Below, one piece after another: positions 15,483 through 24,678 of a stretch of 64,000 bases of DNA. The notes beneath the pieces were generated by a model, which saw only the letters and a program-made list of their open reading frames with translations, did no database searches and was not told where the DNA came from. Both the position numbers and the translations under genes were made by a program. This stretch comes from Clostridium beijerinckii (GTDB lineage Bacteria; Bacillota; Clostridia; Clostridiales; Clostridiaceae). The first letter of the stretch is position 1, and the number at the start of each line of letters is the position of its first letter. Where the stretch lies: assembly GCF_018223745.1 (NCBI RefSeq), contig NZ_CP073653.1, positions 4,390,001-4,454,000 on the forward strand, read 5' to 3'.

Positions 15483-16469
15483 TCAATCATATAAATGGCA
15501 TGCAATAAAATGATCACCTTCAATTTCTTTAAAAACAGGAATTTCATTTTTGCATCGCTCATATGCATATAGGCAGCGATTACAAAATTTACACCCATTT
15601 TCTCTATCTTTCAATGTCATCTCTGATTCTTTTATACTAAGCCTCTGCTTCCTCAATTTTGGATGACTAACCGGCATAGATTCAAGTAACATTTTTGTAT
15701 ATGGATGCATTGGATTATCAAATAAATCTTTTTTTTCAGCCAGCTCAACAATGTTCCCTAAATACATAACTGCAATTCTATCACAGAAATATTTTACAAC
15801 GCCTAAGTCATGAGATATAAACAGAAAAGTTAGTAGATATCGTGTTTTTAATTCATTCAGTAAATTTATAATCTGTGCTTGAATAGAAACATCTAATGAA
15901 GCTACTGGTTCGTCTGCAACCACAAATTTAGGCTGAACAGCCAAAGCTCTAGCAATTCCTATTCGTTGACGTTGACCACCACTAAATTCATGAGGATATC
16001 GATTTATAGCTTCTTTATCCATACCGCAAATCCTTAAGTATTCTTCTGCTATATTAAATGCATCTTTCCCATGTATCAATCTATGTTTCTTAATTCCTTC
16101 TGCTATAATTTGTCCAACTTTCATTCTTTTATCTAAACTAGCAAATGGATCTTGAAAAATAATCTGCATATCTTTTCTTAATCTACACATTTCCTTGTTA
16201 CTAATTGATTTCTTATTTTCGACATCAAATAAAGTCTTATCTTCAAATATTACTTTTCCACCATCAGCATCTATTAATTTCAATATAGTTCTGGCTGTTG
16301 TAGACTTTCCACATCCTGATTCTCCTACCAAAGCAAAACATTCTCCCTTTTTTATTGAGAATGAAATATCATTTACCGCATCTAAAACAATCTTTTCTCT
16401 TCCCAAAAAGCTTTTTTCAATTACATATTTCTTTCTAATCCGATCTACTTCTAAAATAGTGTCAATCAA
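15483..16469 (-). CDS. Peptide ABC transporter ATP-binding protein (OppF/DppF family)
   Basis: About 328 residues. Walker A is GESGCGKSTTAR, the ABC signature is EFSGGQRQRIG, Walker B is KFVVADEPVASLDVS, and the C-terminal Opp/Dpp extension carries the Cys-rich NGCKFCNRCLYAYERCKNE. I favour the TTG at 16469, which has GGAGGG 9 bases upstream; an ATG at 16487 lacks a ribosome-binding site. The gene overlaps the end of the other ATPase gene and is last in the operon A-B-C-D-F. It powers uptake of peptides or a similar solute in the cytoplasmic membrane. Confidence 0.9.
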   Translation of the reverse strand: MIDTILEVDRIRKKYVIEKSFLGREKIVLDAVNDISFSIKKGECFALVGESGCGKSTTARTILKLIDADGGKVIFEDKTLFDVENKKSISNKEMCRLRKDMQIIFQDPFASLDKRMKVGQIIAEGIKKHRLIHGKDAFNIAEEYLRICGMDKEAINRYPHEFSGGQRQRIGIARALAVQPKFVVADEPVASLDVSIQAQIINLLNELKTRYLLTFLFISHDLGVVKYFCDRIAVMYLGNIVELAEKKDLFDNPMHPYTKMLLESMPVSHPKLRKQRLSIKESEMTLKDRENGCKFCNRCLYAYERCKNEIPVFKEIEGDHFIACHLYD

Positions 16470-17451
16470 AATCCTTTCCCTCCTCATATAACCAACATGC
16501 TACTTTATGATTATCTCTAATATTAAATAATGGTGGAATATCGCTTTCGCATTTTATGCAAAACTTTTTAGAGCATCTATTACTAAATCGGCACCCTGAG
16601 GGCATATCTGATAAAGATGGCACTATTCCTTCAATACTTTTTAGAGGTTTTCCACTTTCACATCTATGTGGTTGCGAATCCAATAATCCAAGAGTATAAG
16701 GATGTTTAGCATTATCGAACAACTCATATACATTACATTGCTCAACCACCTTTCCTCCGTACAATACCATAACTTCATCACAGACTTCAGCAACTACCGA
16801 TAAATCATGGGTAATAAACAAAATAGATGTTTTAACTTTATTATTTAATTCTTTTAATAGAAATAGAATTTGAGCCTGAATAGTTACATCTAGCGCTGTT
16901 GTAGGTTCATCTGCGATTAATATTTCTGGTTCACAGCTTAGAGCCATTGCAATCATTACTCTCTGACGCATCCCTCCACTCAAGTTGTGTGGATAAGAAT
17001 TATAAACTTTTTCTGGATTTGGAATATGGACTGCTCTAAGAATCTCAATTACCTTCTCCTTAAGCGCTCTCCCATACAAACTTTTATGTATCTTTAGCGG
17101 CTCTGCTATTTGCCTTCCTATTTTAAATACTGGATTTAGTGAAGTCATTGGTTCCTGAAATATCATAGAAATTTCATTTCCACGAATATATTCAAATTGT
17201 TTTTCTGTAAACTTACTTAAATCATTTCCATTAAATAATATTTCTCCATTTTCAATATTACTTATCTTATCTGGTAACAATCCCATGATAGATAAAGCTA
17301 AAGTACTCTTACCACAACCAGATTCCCCTATAATTCCTAGTATTCTGCCATTTTCAAAAGCAAAGCTTACATCATCTACAGCTATTACTTTATCTTTTCC
17401 TTCCCCGAAACTAACAGATAGATTATTAATACAGAGAATTTGTTTATCCAT
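16462..17451 (-). CDS. Peptide ABC transporter ATP-binding protein (OppD/DppD family)
   Basis: 329 residues. Walker A is GESGCGKSTLALS, Q-loop MIFQEPMTSLNPV, signature NLSGGMRQRVMIAMAL, Walker B EILIADEPTTALDVT, and the Opp/Dpp C-terminal motif SGCRFSNRCSKKFCIKCESD. It pairs with the ATPase encoded next to it to form the heterodimeric motor of the importer. GGAGGGGGG precedes the ATG. Only 14 bases separate it from the permease gene upstream. Confidence 0.92.
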   Translation of the reverse strand: MDKQILCINNLSVSFGEGKDKVIAVDDVSFAFENGRILGIIGESGCGKSTLALSIMGLLPDKISNIENGEILFNGNDLSKFTEKQFEYIRGNEISMIFQEPMTSLNPVFKIGRQIAEPLKIHKSLYGRALKEKVIEILRAVHIPNPEKVYNSYPHNLSGGMRQRVMIAMALSCEPEILIADEPTTALDVTIQAQILFLLKELNNKVKTSILFITHDLSVVAEVCDEVMVLYGGKVVEQCNVYELFDNAKHPYTLGLLDSQPHRCESGKPLKSIEGIVPSLSDMPSGCRFSNRCSKKFCIKCESDIPPLFNIRDNHKVACWLYEEGKDFD

Positions 17452-17465
17452 ATTTGCCCCCCCTC

Positions 17466-18308
17466 CTATATATTCATTTTGGGATCAAGAGCATCCCTAA
17501 GTCCATCCCCTACAAAATTAATTGATAGAACTGATAAGAATACCAATACTCCTGCGGGAATCCAAAGCCACCATTCATATTGCAATACACGCATACTTTG
17601 AGCTGCTGATAATATATTCCCCCAGCTTGGCTCGGGCTGTTTTACTCCTAATCCTAGGAAGCTTAAACCAGCTTCCATTAAAATCCCTTGTGCAACAGCC
17701 AACGTAGCATTCACTATAACTGGTGATAATGTATTTGGTAACAAATGATTAATAATAATCTCAAAACTGTTAAGCCCCATAGCTCGTGCAGCTTCAATAA
17801 ATTCACTTTGTTTAATAGAAAGAATTTCAGCTCTTACAATTCTAGCAACTCCCGTCCATTGTAAAAGACCTATAATCAAAATTACGTTCCAAACACTAGG
17901 TCCAGCTAGCGCAGCAACTGTAATTGCTATCACAAAGAAAGGAAAACACATAATTGTATCGACTATACGCATGATTGCATTATCAATCCAGCCTCCATAA
18001 AATCCGCTAATGCATCCTAACGTAACTCCTATTAGCAGCTGCAAAACAGTTGCACTTACTGCAATCCCCAATGAAATACGTCCACCATATAATAATCTAG
18101 TAAATACATCTCTTCCAAGTTCATCTGTTCCAAATAAATGCCTTAAACTTGGTTGACTTTCTATATTCAATAAATCTATCGAGTCTCTCCCATAACTTGA
18201 CAAAAAGGGTGCAAAAATCGCTGCTAATACAAATATACTTAAAAGACAAAAGCCAATTGCGGCCAGCTTATTCTTTAGAAACCTCGTTAAAATTACATGT
18301 TTTAGCAC
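17466..18308 (-). CDS. Peptide ABC transporter permease (OppC/DppC family)
   Basis: 280 residues with six helices. The N-terminal OppC_N stretch NKLAAIGFCLLSIFVLAAIF is followed by HLFGTDELGRDVFTRLLYGG, the family signature, and the EAA loop EFIEAARAMGLNSFEIIINHLLPN contacts the ATPases. Translation starts at a GTG with AAGGAGGG 5 bases upstream. It is the second permease of the operon, 12 bases after the first. Confidence 0.92.
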   Translation of the reverse strand: MLKHVILTRFLKNKLAAIGFCLLSIFVLAAIFAPFLSSYGRDSIDLLNIESQPSLRHLFGTDELGRDVFTRLLYGGRISLGIAVSATVLQLLIGVTLGCISGFYGGWIDNAIMRIVDTIMCFPFFVIAITVAALAGPSVWNVILIIGLLQWTGVARIVRAEILSIKQSEFIEAARAMGLNSFEIIINHLLPNTLSPVIVNATLAVAQGILMEAGLSFLGLGVKQPEPSWGNILSAAQSMRVLQYEWWLWIPAGVLVFLSVLSINFVGDGLRDALDPKMNI

Positions 18309-18320
18309 ACTTTCCCTCCT

Positions 18321-19292
18321 TTAATCAAATTCTATACGTTTATCTACAGCTGCATAAAGTATATCTGCCAATAAATTCGTAAATAAACTTATTATTGCAA
18401 CCATCATAACTATGCCCATAATAAGTGGATAATCCCTGCTAATAACAGCATTGTAATTCAGCCTTCCAATCCCTGGCCAAACAAAAATTGTCTCTGTAAG
18501 AAGAGCGCCTGATAATAATGATGGTATCTGCATAGTTACTACTGTAATTAAAGTCAGTAGTTCATTTTTTAAGGCATGCTGGTATATAACATTCCTCTTC
18601 CTAACTCCTTTTGAACGTGCTGTACGTATATAATCTGTTTTTAGAATTTCAATCATATCAGAACGTGTATAACGCATTAAACTAGCCGTATTCATTAGTG
18701 CAAGAACTATCATCGGCAATAACATATGCTTTGCAACATCTATTACGAATGCCAAGCCAGTTAAATTAACGCCTGTAGTCACCATACCCGATATAGGAAG
18801 CCATCCTAGATTTACAGAAAACACTTTAATCAAAATCATACCAAAGAAAAAGGATGGAATAGATAATCCTATAAATGCAAATACTGTAACAATGTAGTCA
18901 GTTTTAGTAAACTGTTTTGTGGCGCTTATAACTCCACATGGAATCGCTATCAAAATACTAAGAATCATTGAACATATAGATAAGATAACTGTATTGCCCA
19001 GCCTGCTGCCTATAACATTTAGAACTGGCTGTTTAAATTGAATAGAATATCCAAGATTTCCTTGTAAAGCTTGCATTAGCCACTTAAAATACTGAATTAA
19101 TATGGGATCATTGTATCCCAATTGTTCCAACATTTTTTCTTTCATTTCTTGTGAAAGATTAGGATCCATCATAGATGAAAATGGATCTCCTGGTTGTAGC
19201 TTTACAAGCATAAAAACAATTATAGAAATTCCAATTAATACAGGTATTGTTTGTATTAAACGCCTAAATACATATTTTTTCAGAACGATCAC
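18321..19292 (-). CDS. Peptide ABC transporter permease (OppB/DppB family)
   Basis: About 323 residues with six helices. The OppB opening YVFRRLIQTIPVLIGISIIV and MLVKLQPGDPFSSMMDP are clear, as are the EAA loop YIRTARSKGVRKRNVIYQHALKN and the C-terminal VFVWPGIGRLNYNAVISRDYP-like stretch. The exact start is uncertain: the GTG at 19292 lies inside the AGGAGGTGATC ribosome-binding sequence, so a start a few codons downstream is possible. It lies about 110 bases after the binding-protein gene. Confidence 0.9.
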   Translation of the reverse strand: MIVLKKYVFRRLIQTIPVLIGISIIVFMLVKLQPGDPFSSMMDPNLSQEMKEKMLEQLGYNDPILIQYFKWLMQALQGNLGYSIQFKQPVLNVIGSRLGNTVILSICSMILSILIAIPCGVISATKQFTKTDYIVTVFAFIGLSIPSFFFGMILIKVFSVNLGWLPISGMVTTGVNLTGLAFVIDVAKHMLLPMIVLALMNTASLMRYTRSDMIEILKTDYIRTARSKGVRKRNVIYQHALKNELLTLITVVTMQIPSLLSGALLTETIFVWPGIGRLNYNAVISRDYPLIMGIVMMVAIISLFTNLLADILYAAVDKRIEFD

Positions 19293-19400
19293 CTCCCCCT
19301 ATAAAATTATATCGGTTAGGACTTTTACCCTAACCAATACATCAAATTTTTAATTTTTATCTTTCACTTCTATATCGCTCTTCTCTTGCGCAGTAACTTC

Positions 19401-21077
19401 CTATTTTGAAATCGTCCAGTTTTGTATGTCTGGAAATACAGAATATGCTGAGTACTTATATCCTTGCAATTTAGGATTATGAGCACGAATAGCATTTTGT
19501 GAATATAAAAATACATATGGTGCTTCATCATTCAATAATTGTCCCCATTTTGCATAAACTTCTTTACGTTCATTACGATCAATAGTAGTTGCAGCCTTTT
19601 CTATAAATTCATCACTTTTAGCATTTATAAAATTAGAAAAATTAAATTGAGAATTATTTGCAATGCTTGAAGACCAATAACGATCGGCATCACCTGGATC
19701 AACTTCTAAGGTGAATCCTAATAATCCCATGTCATAATCTCCTTGTCCTTTAGTTTTTGCCATAGCAGAAGCAACATCCATAGTGCTGATATTTACTATG
19801 ATACCTACATCCTTTAAATTTTGCTGAATAATTGGAGCACTTTGTTCACGAACCTTATTTCCTGTCGGAACCATTAAATCCACTTCAAATTTCTTACCAT
19901 CCTTTTCAAGAACTCCATTATTTTCAATCCATCCAGCTTCTTTTAGTAATTCTTTAGCCTTATCCGCATTATAATCATAGGTATTAAGTCCTGACTTAGG
20001 ATAAGCCCATCCAGCTAGAGATATAGGTGCATTTATTACTTGTCCATGTTCACCTAGTAAACTATCAACTATGCCTTTTCTGTTTATCGCATAAGTGATT
20101 GCTTGACGTACTCTTTTATCTTTAAAGAAATCTCTATTGCCATTCATAGTCATAAATTGATAATTAGCACTTGGTTTCTCCTCTATTTTTATACCTGCAT
20201 CTTTTAACATCTTTAAATCTTCTTCTTTTGTGCTTGAAAGTTCAACAATATCAAGATCCCCCTTTGCTAACTCTGAAAGCTCTGTTTCTGTATTAGCAAC
20301 CTTAAAAATAAATTTATCTATTTTAGGAGCCCCTCCAAAATAACTATCGTTTTTAGCTAATTCAACATATTGGTCTGGTTTAAAATCTATAAGCTTATAT
20401 GGTCCGGTTCCTACAGGCTTGTTAAGTAAATCACTTTGTTTGTCCCAATCAGCAACATTTACTTTACTCCAAATATGCTTCGGAATTATTCCACGCTGTG
20501 AAAAATTTGATAATGCTGGTGCATAAACTTTAGAATATGTAAAGCTTATGGTATATTTATCAATAACCTTAATTCCACTTATAGAATCTGCTTTACCATC
20601 GTGATAATCCTGCGCACCAACTATTTTGGAAATTTCATTGAATCTTGATCCTGTATACTTTGGATCAGCCATACTAGTAAATGTAAATGCAACATCATCT
20701 GCTGTAAAATCTTCTCCATCATGCCATTTCACATCTTTTCTTAAATTGAATGTCACAGTAAGATTATCACCTGAAAATTCATATTTATCTGCAAGTCCAG
20801 ACTTAAAATCATTATTCTCATCCAATAAAATCAATGGTGAATATACCAAGCTATTTACATTATTATCATACGTTGTATTTGATAATAATGGGCTAAACAA
20901 ACCTTTAGGTGAAGATTCTACAGCATATCTTAATACAGATTCACCACTTGATGATTGATTATCTGCTGATGAATTAGTTGGTATTTCTGCAGATGTACTT
21001 CCACAACCGTTTAATAGCAATATAGATAGTAACATCGAGAGCATACCAGCTAATATTTTATTTTTTCTCAGAAACAT
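19401..21077 (-). CDS. Peptide-binding lipoprotein (SBP_bac_5 family), receptor of the Opp/Dpp transporter
   Basis: 558 residues. The lipoprotein signal peptide ends in LLLNGC, so Cys25 would be lipidated after cleavage. The rest is a cluster-C solute-binding protein: VKWHDGEDFTADDVAFTFTS, PVGTGPYKLIDFKPDQYVEL, DKRVRQAITYAINRKGIVDSLL and an N-terminal half ending in a typical duplicated lobe. The substrate is probably oligopeptides or dipeptides; nickel is possible for related systems, but the binding residues for metallophores cannot be judged here. It is the first gene of the five-gene operon, with 300-400 bases of non-coding DNA upstream. In clostridia such importers often support peptide nutrition or sensing. 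Confidence 0.9.
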   Translation of the reverse strand: MFLRKNKILAGMLSMLLSILLLNGCGSTSAEIPTNSSADNQSSSGESVLRYAVESSPKGLFSPLLSNTTYDNNVNSLVYSPLILLDENNDFKSGLADKYEFSGDNLTVTFNLRKDVKWHDGEDFTADDVAFTFTSMADPKYTGSRFNEISKIVGAQDYHDGKADSISGIKVIDKYTISFTYSKVYAPALSNFSQRGIIPKHIWSKVNVADWDKQSDLLNKPVGTGPYKLIDFKPDQYVELAKNDSYFGGAPKIDKFIFKVANTETELSELAKGDLDIVELSSTKEEDLKMLKDAGIKIEEKPSANYQFMTMNGNRDFFKDKRVRQAITYAINRKGIVDSLLGEHGQVINAPISLAGWAYPKSGLNTYDYNADKAKELLKEAGWIENNGVLEKDGKKFEVDLMVPTGNKVREQSAPIIQQNLKDVGIIVNISTMDVASAMAKTKGQGDYDMGLLGFTLEVDPGDADRYWSSSIANNSQFNFSNFINAKSDEFIEKAATTIDRNERKEVYAKWGQLLNDEAPYVFLYSQNAIRAHNPKLQGYKYSAYSVFPDIQNWTISK

Positions 21078-21433
21078 AAATATTCCTCTCTTTCATAACT
21101 TCATTTTGATTCGTATAACTTAAGGTATTGATTTTATTAAAATACTTTCCAACGCAAATTCTAGGAATATATTTTTCAAATTTCAATTCATAGTATTTTA
21201 ATATGATTACTTTTTTTAAATTATAACCTTAGCACATTAAAATTTTTATCAAATATATATTGCAATTCACAATGCACATTTCAAAATTCACAATTGCGGC
21301 TAAAATCCTTGTAATCTTTTTAGAATTATGATGAAGAATTGTTTTTGCAACGTATATATAAAATATATTTATGAATTTTAATGTGAATAAGCACTACAAT
21401 TAGACCATCCTATTTATACAAATATTAATCAGT
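21078..21433. other. Non-coding interval upstream of the peptide-transporter operon
   Basis: AT-rich, presumably holding the promoter for the binding-protein gene. I see no strong hairpin, riboswitch motif or short gene in it. Confidence 0.45.
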
Positions 21434-21476
21434 ACAAAAAAATCAATCACTACAAGATTGTAGTGATTGATTTTTA
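21434..21476. terminator. Terminator overlapping the stop of the DMT-type gene
   Basis: AAATCAATCACTACA pairs with TGTAGTGATTGATTT around a 4-base loop, with T-runs on both strands. The stop codon of the gene at 21474 lies in the arm. Confidence 0.88.
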
Positions 21477-21902
21477 CTTTTTATTTATAAATATTAGTCC
21501 AATAATGCATAATATTATTCCTAGTAATTTATTTATATTAAAACCTTCCTTATAAAAAATTATACCTACTGGAATTAGTATGAGTGCAAGAAGAATATTA
21601 GATACTAGAGATCCTATACTTATATCCCAGCCGGACCTATATACCATTATATATCCAAATTCAAGACCAACAATAGCGAACCCTAGTAATATACTTGCCC
21701 AATTCAGATCATCAAAGGATTCGAAAAATCCTTTATCTGATTTATAAAATCTAAATGCTATAGCGGCTACAATTACTCCAGTTAAATAAGTAATGAATAA
21801 AGAAGAGAAAGGGTTAGCCTTCTCCGGAACTGATTTTGAGCAAATATGATAAATCATATTTGATACAACAACAATTATAATAGAAAATGCATACATAAAC
21901 AT
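21474..21902 (-). CDS. Half-size DMT/EamA-like membrane protein
   Basis: 142 residues from ATG 21902, which has GGAGGAG 6 bases upstream; the in-frame ATG at 21917 is part of that site. Four or five helices are seen: 3-23, 35-55, 70-92, 95-118 and 123-140. The end of the sequence (GIIFYKEGFNINKLLGIILC then IIGLIFINKK) is typical of an EamA/DMT repeat. Full-length DMT exporters have two such repeats, so this protein probably works as a dimer, like small multidrug or undecaprenyl-phosphate carriers. The substrate is unknown. It lies 40 bases downstream of the multi-PAS kinase gene and may be co-transcribed. Confidence 0.75.
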   Translation of the reverse strand: MFMYAFSIIIVVVSNMIYHICSKSVPEKANPFSSLFITYLTGVIVAAIAFRFYKSDKGFFESFDDLNWASILLGFAIVGLEFGYIMVYRSGWDISIGSLVSNILLALILIPVGIIFYKEGFNINKLLGIILCIIGLIFINKK

Positions 21903-21942
21903 AAAAATCTCCTCCATTAATTTTACTGCAATTCTTTTATGA

Positions 21943-24294
21943 TCATAGATAAATATCAGAGAATTCCACCCTAGTTGATTCTAAAATGTGATTATAAAAA
22001 AACTCCTTTGATGATCTGTACTCATATGTTTCGGTAACCTTTTCATTTGGTAGCATTACTATAAAAGCGCTCCCTTTGCTAACTTTACTATTTACAAAAA
22101 TTCTCCCACCTAGATCCTCAACAAATTTCTTAACTAATGATAATCCTAATCCTGTTCCCTCCACTTGACGAGATAGAGAACTATCTACCTGCCCAAACTG
22201 CTCAAAAATTGTATCTATTTTATCACTTGGAATACCTATACCTTCATCACTTACTTCTATAAATATATTTTCTTTTAAAGTATTAAAGCGTACAGTTATT
22301 TTCTTATTATTAGAAGTAAATTTAATGGCATTAGAGAGAAGATTTAAAAGTATCCTTTCGAATTTTTCACTATCAATAGCGACCACAAATTCTTTATATG
22401 ATGTTTCTAATATCAAATCAATTTCTTTTTTATTAGCATATGATCTTACAGACTCAACAATCGCATCTATAAAAAAAACAATATCTATATTCTTTTTATT
22501 TATCTTAGTACTCTTCAAATTTGAACTAGTTATATCAAGAATATTGTTTACTAGCCTTAATTGTCTAAATGTATTAAGTTTTATCATCCCCAAATATTTT
22601 TTAGTATTATTTGATAACTCATTAAAACAAATATACTCCATAGCTTGTACTGCTGAATTAATTACATTTAGTGGTGTTCTGAATTCATGAGATATTATGG
22701 AAAGAAATTCATCCTTCATAGCTATTGTTTTTTCTAATGCTTCATTCCTTTCAAATTCCGCCTGCAAAACTGAATCATGTTGAGATTTTATGATCCTTTC
22801 CTGCTTAACTTTTTCCGTTATATCTTTCATACACATCATTCCAAATAAGAAATTACCACTATCATCATATACAGGACTACCACTTATACACATATATATA
22901 TTTTCGCTATATCTCTTTATAATTATTCTATACTCAGTAATTATTTCTCCTCTTAAAATTCTATCTGACGGAAGACTCCCCTCCCTCAATTCCTTCATAT
23001 TAACATCAAAATATTCTATTTCACTATCATTTTTATTTCTTCCTTCAATTATTTTTATAACATTAAAATGTTTCTCTGCTGCTTTATTAAGCATAACCAG
23101 ATTGCCGCATTTTCCTATAGCTACAACTCCATCAGACATGTTATCAATAATTGCTTTTAATTGCTCTCTATTATTTCTAATTTTTTTCTCATTACTTACA
23201 AGTTCTGTAATATCATCAAAGGCGGTAACTGACATTAACACAGTATTTTCTTTATCATAAATAGGTGAAGAACTCATATCTAAAACACTTTCTTTACCGT
23301 TATCTACAACTGTAATACGTTGATTTTTAATTTTCTCACCTTTTAAAGCGCGAAACGATGGCATGTCTTCAATATCAATTTCTTTTCCTGATTCATTAAA
23401 GTATTTAGCTTCACTATTTTTTCCATATGAAGTCTTTGACTCATTAGAGTGTTCAATCAATTTTCTCGATATCTCATTTTGCTGAAGTATATCTCCTTCT
23501 TTTGATCTAACGAATACTCCATTTGGAATACTTTCAAATACAGCCTCCATTTCTTTGTTTTGAAGGTTAATGGCATCAATTTGTTCTTCAACTTTCTTTC
23601 TATTAAGTACCTTTTCTGTAACTTCATATGTATTACTTACCACATATTTTATACTTTCACCTTCTGTAACTGGAATAATTATTGAATCCCAATATGTAAT
23701 TCCTCTTTCATATCCAATATGTTCATATTCTTTTACTTGAACTGCTTTTCCTGTAAGTATAGCTTCCTTCCAAAACTTTTCTACCTTACTTCCGCTCCAT
23801 CCTAATATAATCTTATCTATATTTTTTCCTATACTATAATATGATTTATTAAACGGAGGTTCTAAGAAATCTAAATATTGCTGATTCGCCTTGATAAGTA
23901 TCATATCAGGAACACTATAAACAGCTACTCCCACGAAGTTTGATTTACATAATTCCGATAAATATGTATGTTTAGCTTCAAGTCTTGAATTTGGTTTTTC
24001 TCTAATAATAAATAATTGACTACCTTCTTCCTTAATTATTTCTATTGAAATTGATCTAAATTCAAGAGATTTAGTAAATAAAAAATAGTCGGCCTTTTCA
24101 GCGATGTTTTTTATATCAACGCTTGGGCCGACTCTTAGAATTTTAAATATCTCTGCGATACTTTTTCCAAGCAAGTCAGCAGTTGTATATTCCGTAATTT
24201 CTGCAAACTGTTGACTCACCTTAAAAACCTTATGATTTTTTAATAATATATAAGAAATCTCTTCTATGCACTCAAGGTACCTTCTATCTTCCAT
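21943..24294 (-). CDS. Orphan multi-PAS sensor histidine kinase
   Basis: 783 residues without membrane helices, so cytoplasmic. Four PAS-like segments are seen at roughly 1-110, 115-235, 245-375 and 375-500, each ending in an ITE/VTE-type linker (YEVTEKV, DDITELV, KDITEKV). HisKA carries the phospho-His in FLSIISHEFRTPLNVINSAV. The HATPase has the N box ILLNLLSNAIKFT, the G1 box DEGIGIPSDKI and the G2 box VEGTGLGLSLVKKFV. No response regulator is nearby. In solventogenic clostridia, orphan kinases of this type phosphorylate Spo0A, so a sporulation input is plausible but unproven. Start ATG has AGGAGG 9 bases upstream. Confidence 0.88.
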   Translation of the reverse strand: MEDRRYLECIEEISYILLKNHKVFKVSQQFAEITEYTTADLLGKSIAEIFKILRVGPSVDIKNIAEKADYFLFTKSLEFRSISIEIIKEEGSQLFIIREKPNSRLEAKHTYLSELCKSNFVGVAVYSVPDMILIKANQQYLDFLEPPFNKSYYSIGKNIDKIILGWSGSKVEKFWKEAILTGKAVQVKEYEHIGYERGITYWDSIIIPVTEGESIKYVVSNTYEVTEKVLNRKKVEEQIDAINLQNKEMEAVFESIPNGVFVRSKEGDILQQNEISRKLIEHSNESKTSYGKNSEAKYFNESGKEIDIEDMPSFRALKGEKIKNQRITVVDNGKESVLDMSSSPIYDKENTVLMSVTAFDDITELVSNEKKIRNNREQLKAIIDNMSDGVVAIGKCGNLVMLNKAAEKHFNVIKIIEGRNKNDSEIEYFDVNMKELREGSLPSDRILRGEIITEYRIIIKRYSENIYMCISGSPVYDDSGNFLFGMMCMKDITEKVKQERIIKSQHDSVLQAEFERNEALEKTIAMKDEFLSIISHEFRTPLNVINSAVQAMEYICFNELSNNTKKYLGMIKLNTFRQLRLVNNILDITSSNLKSTKINKKNIDIVFFIDAIVESVRSYANKKEIDLILETSYKEFVVAIDSEKFERILLNLLSNAIKFTSNNKKITVRFNTLKENIFIEVSDEGIGIPSDKIDTIFEQFGQVDSSLSRQVEGTGLGLSLVKKFVEDLGGRIFVNSKVSKGSAFIVMLPNEKVTETYEYRSSKEFFYNHILESTRVEFSDIYL

Positions 24295-24678
24295 AATAGT
24301 ATCCTCCTAAGCTATCCATTATCATTAGCATATGCAACAAAATAAGTAATATTTTACCACAGTATTTTGTATATTTCTACTCCTAAATTTTCTTAATTTA
24401 AATTATTTTGAATTTTTCTGCATTATTCTTTCGTTATATTTCATTCTAAGAATAAGTTTAAATTCCCAATAAAGTAAATCTTCTTAATTCATTTATATTT
24501 TTGCAAATGTCTTATTATAGGAAATTTATAAAGGATATCATATATGGATTATTAATATAAACCATAAAAATATTTTTCTTCTGTTAACTAATCTAAGTAA
24601 TTACAGTTGTTCTTCTAATTGCACCATTAATATGATCTCAGTATTTTAAACTTAATCCTTCCTACCTCTGTCCATTAT
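24295..24678. other. Non-coding interval between kinase and 6-phospho-beta-glucosidase genes
   Basis: AT-rich. No open frame, hairpin with U-tract or riboswitch motif stands out. The kinase promoter presumably lies near 24300-24400. Confidence 0.4.

Noticed and set aside
15483..21077. Nickel (NikABCDE) importer
   Set aside because: The binding protein and the order also fit peptide transporters and no nickel regulator, hydrogenase maturation gene or NikR site is nearby. I kept the peptide assignment with moderate certainty.
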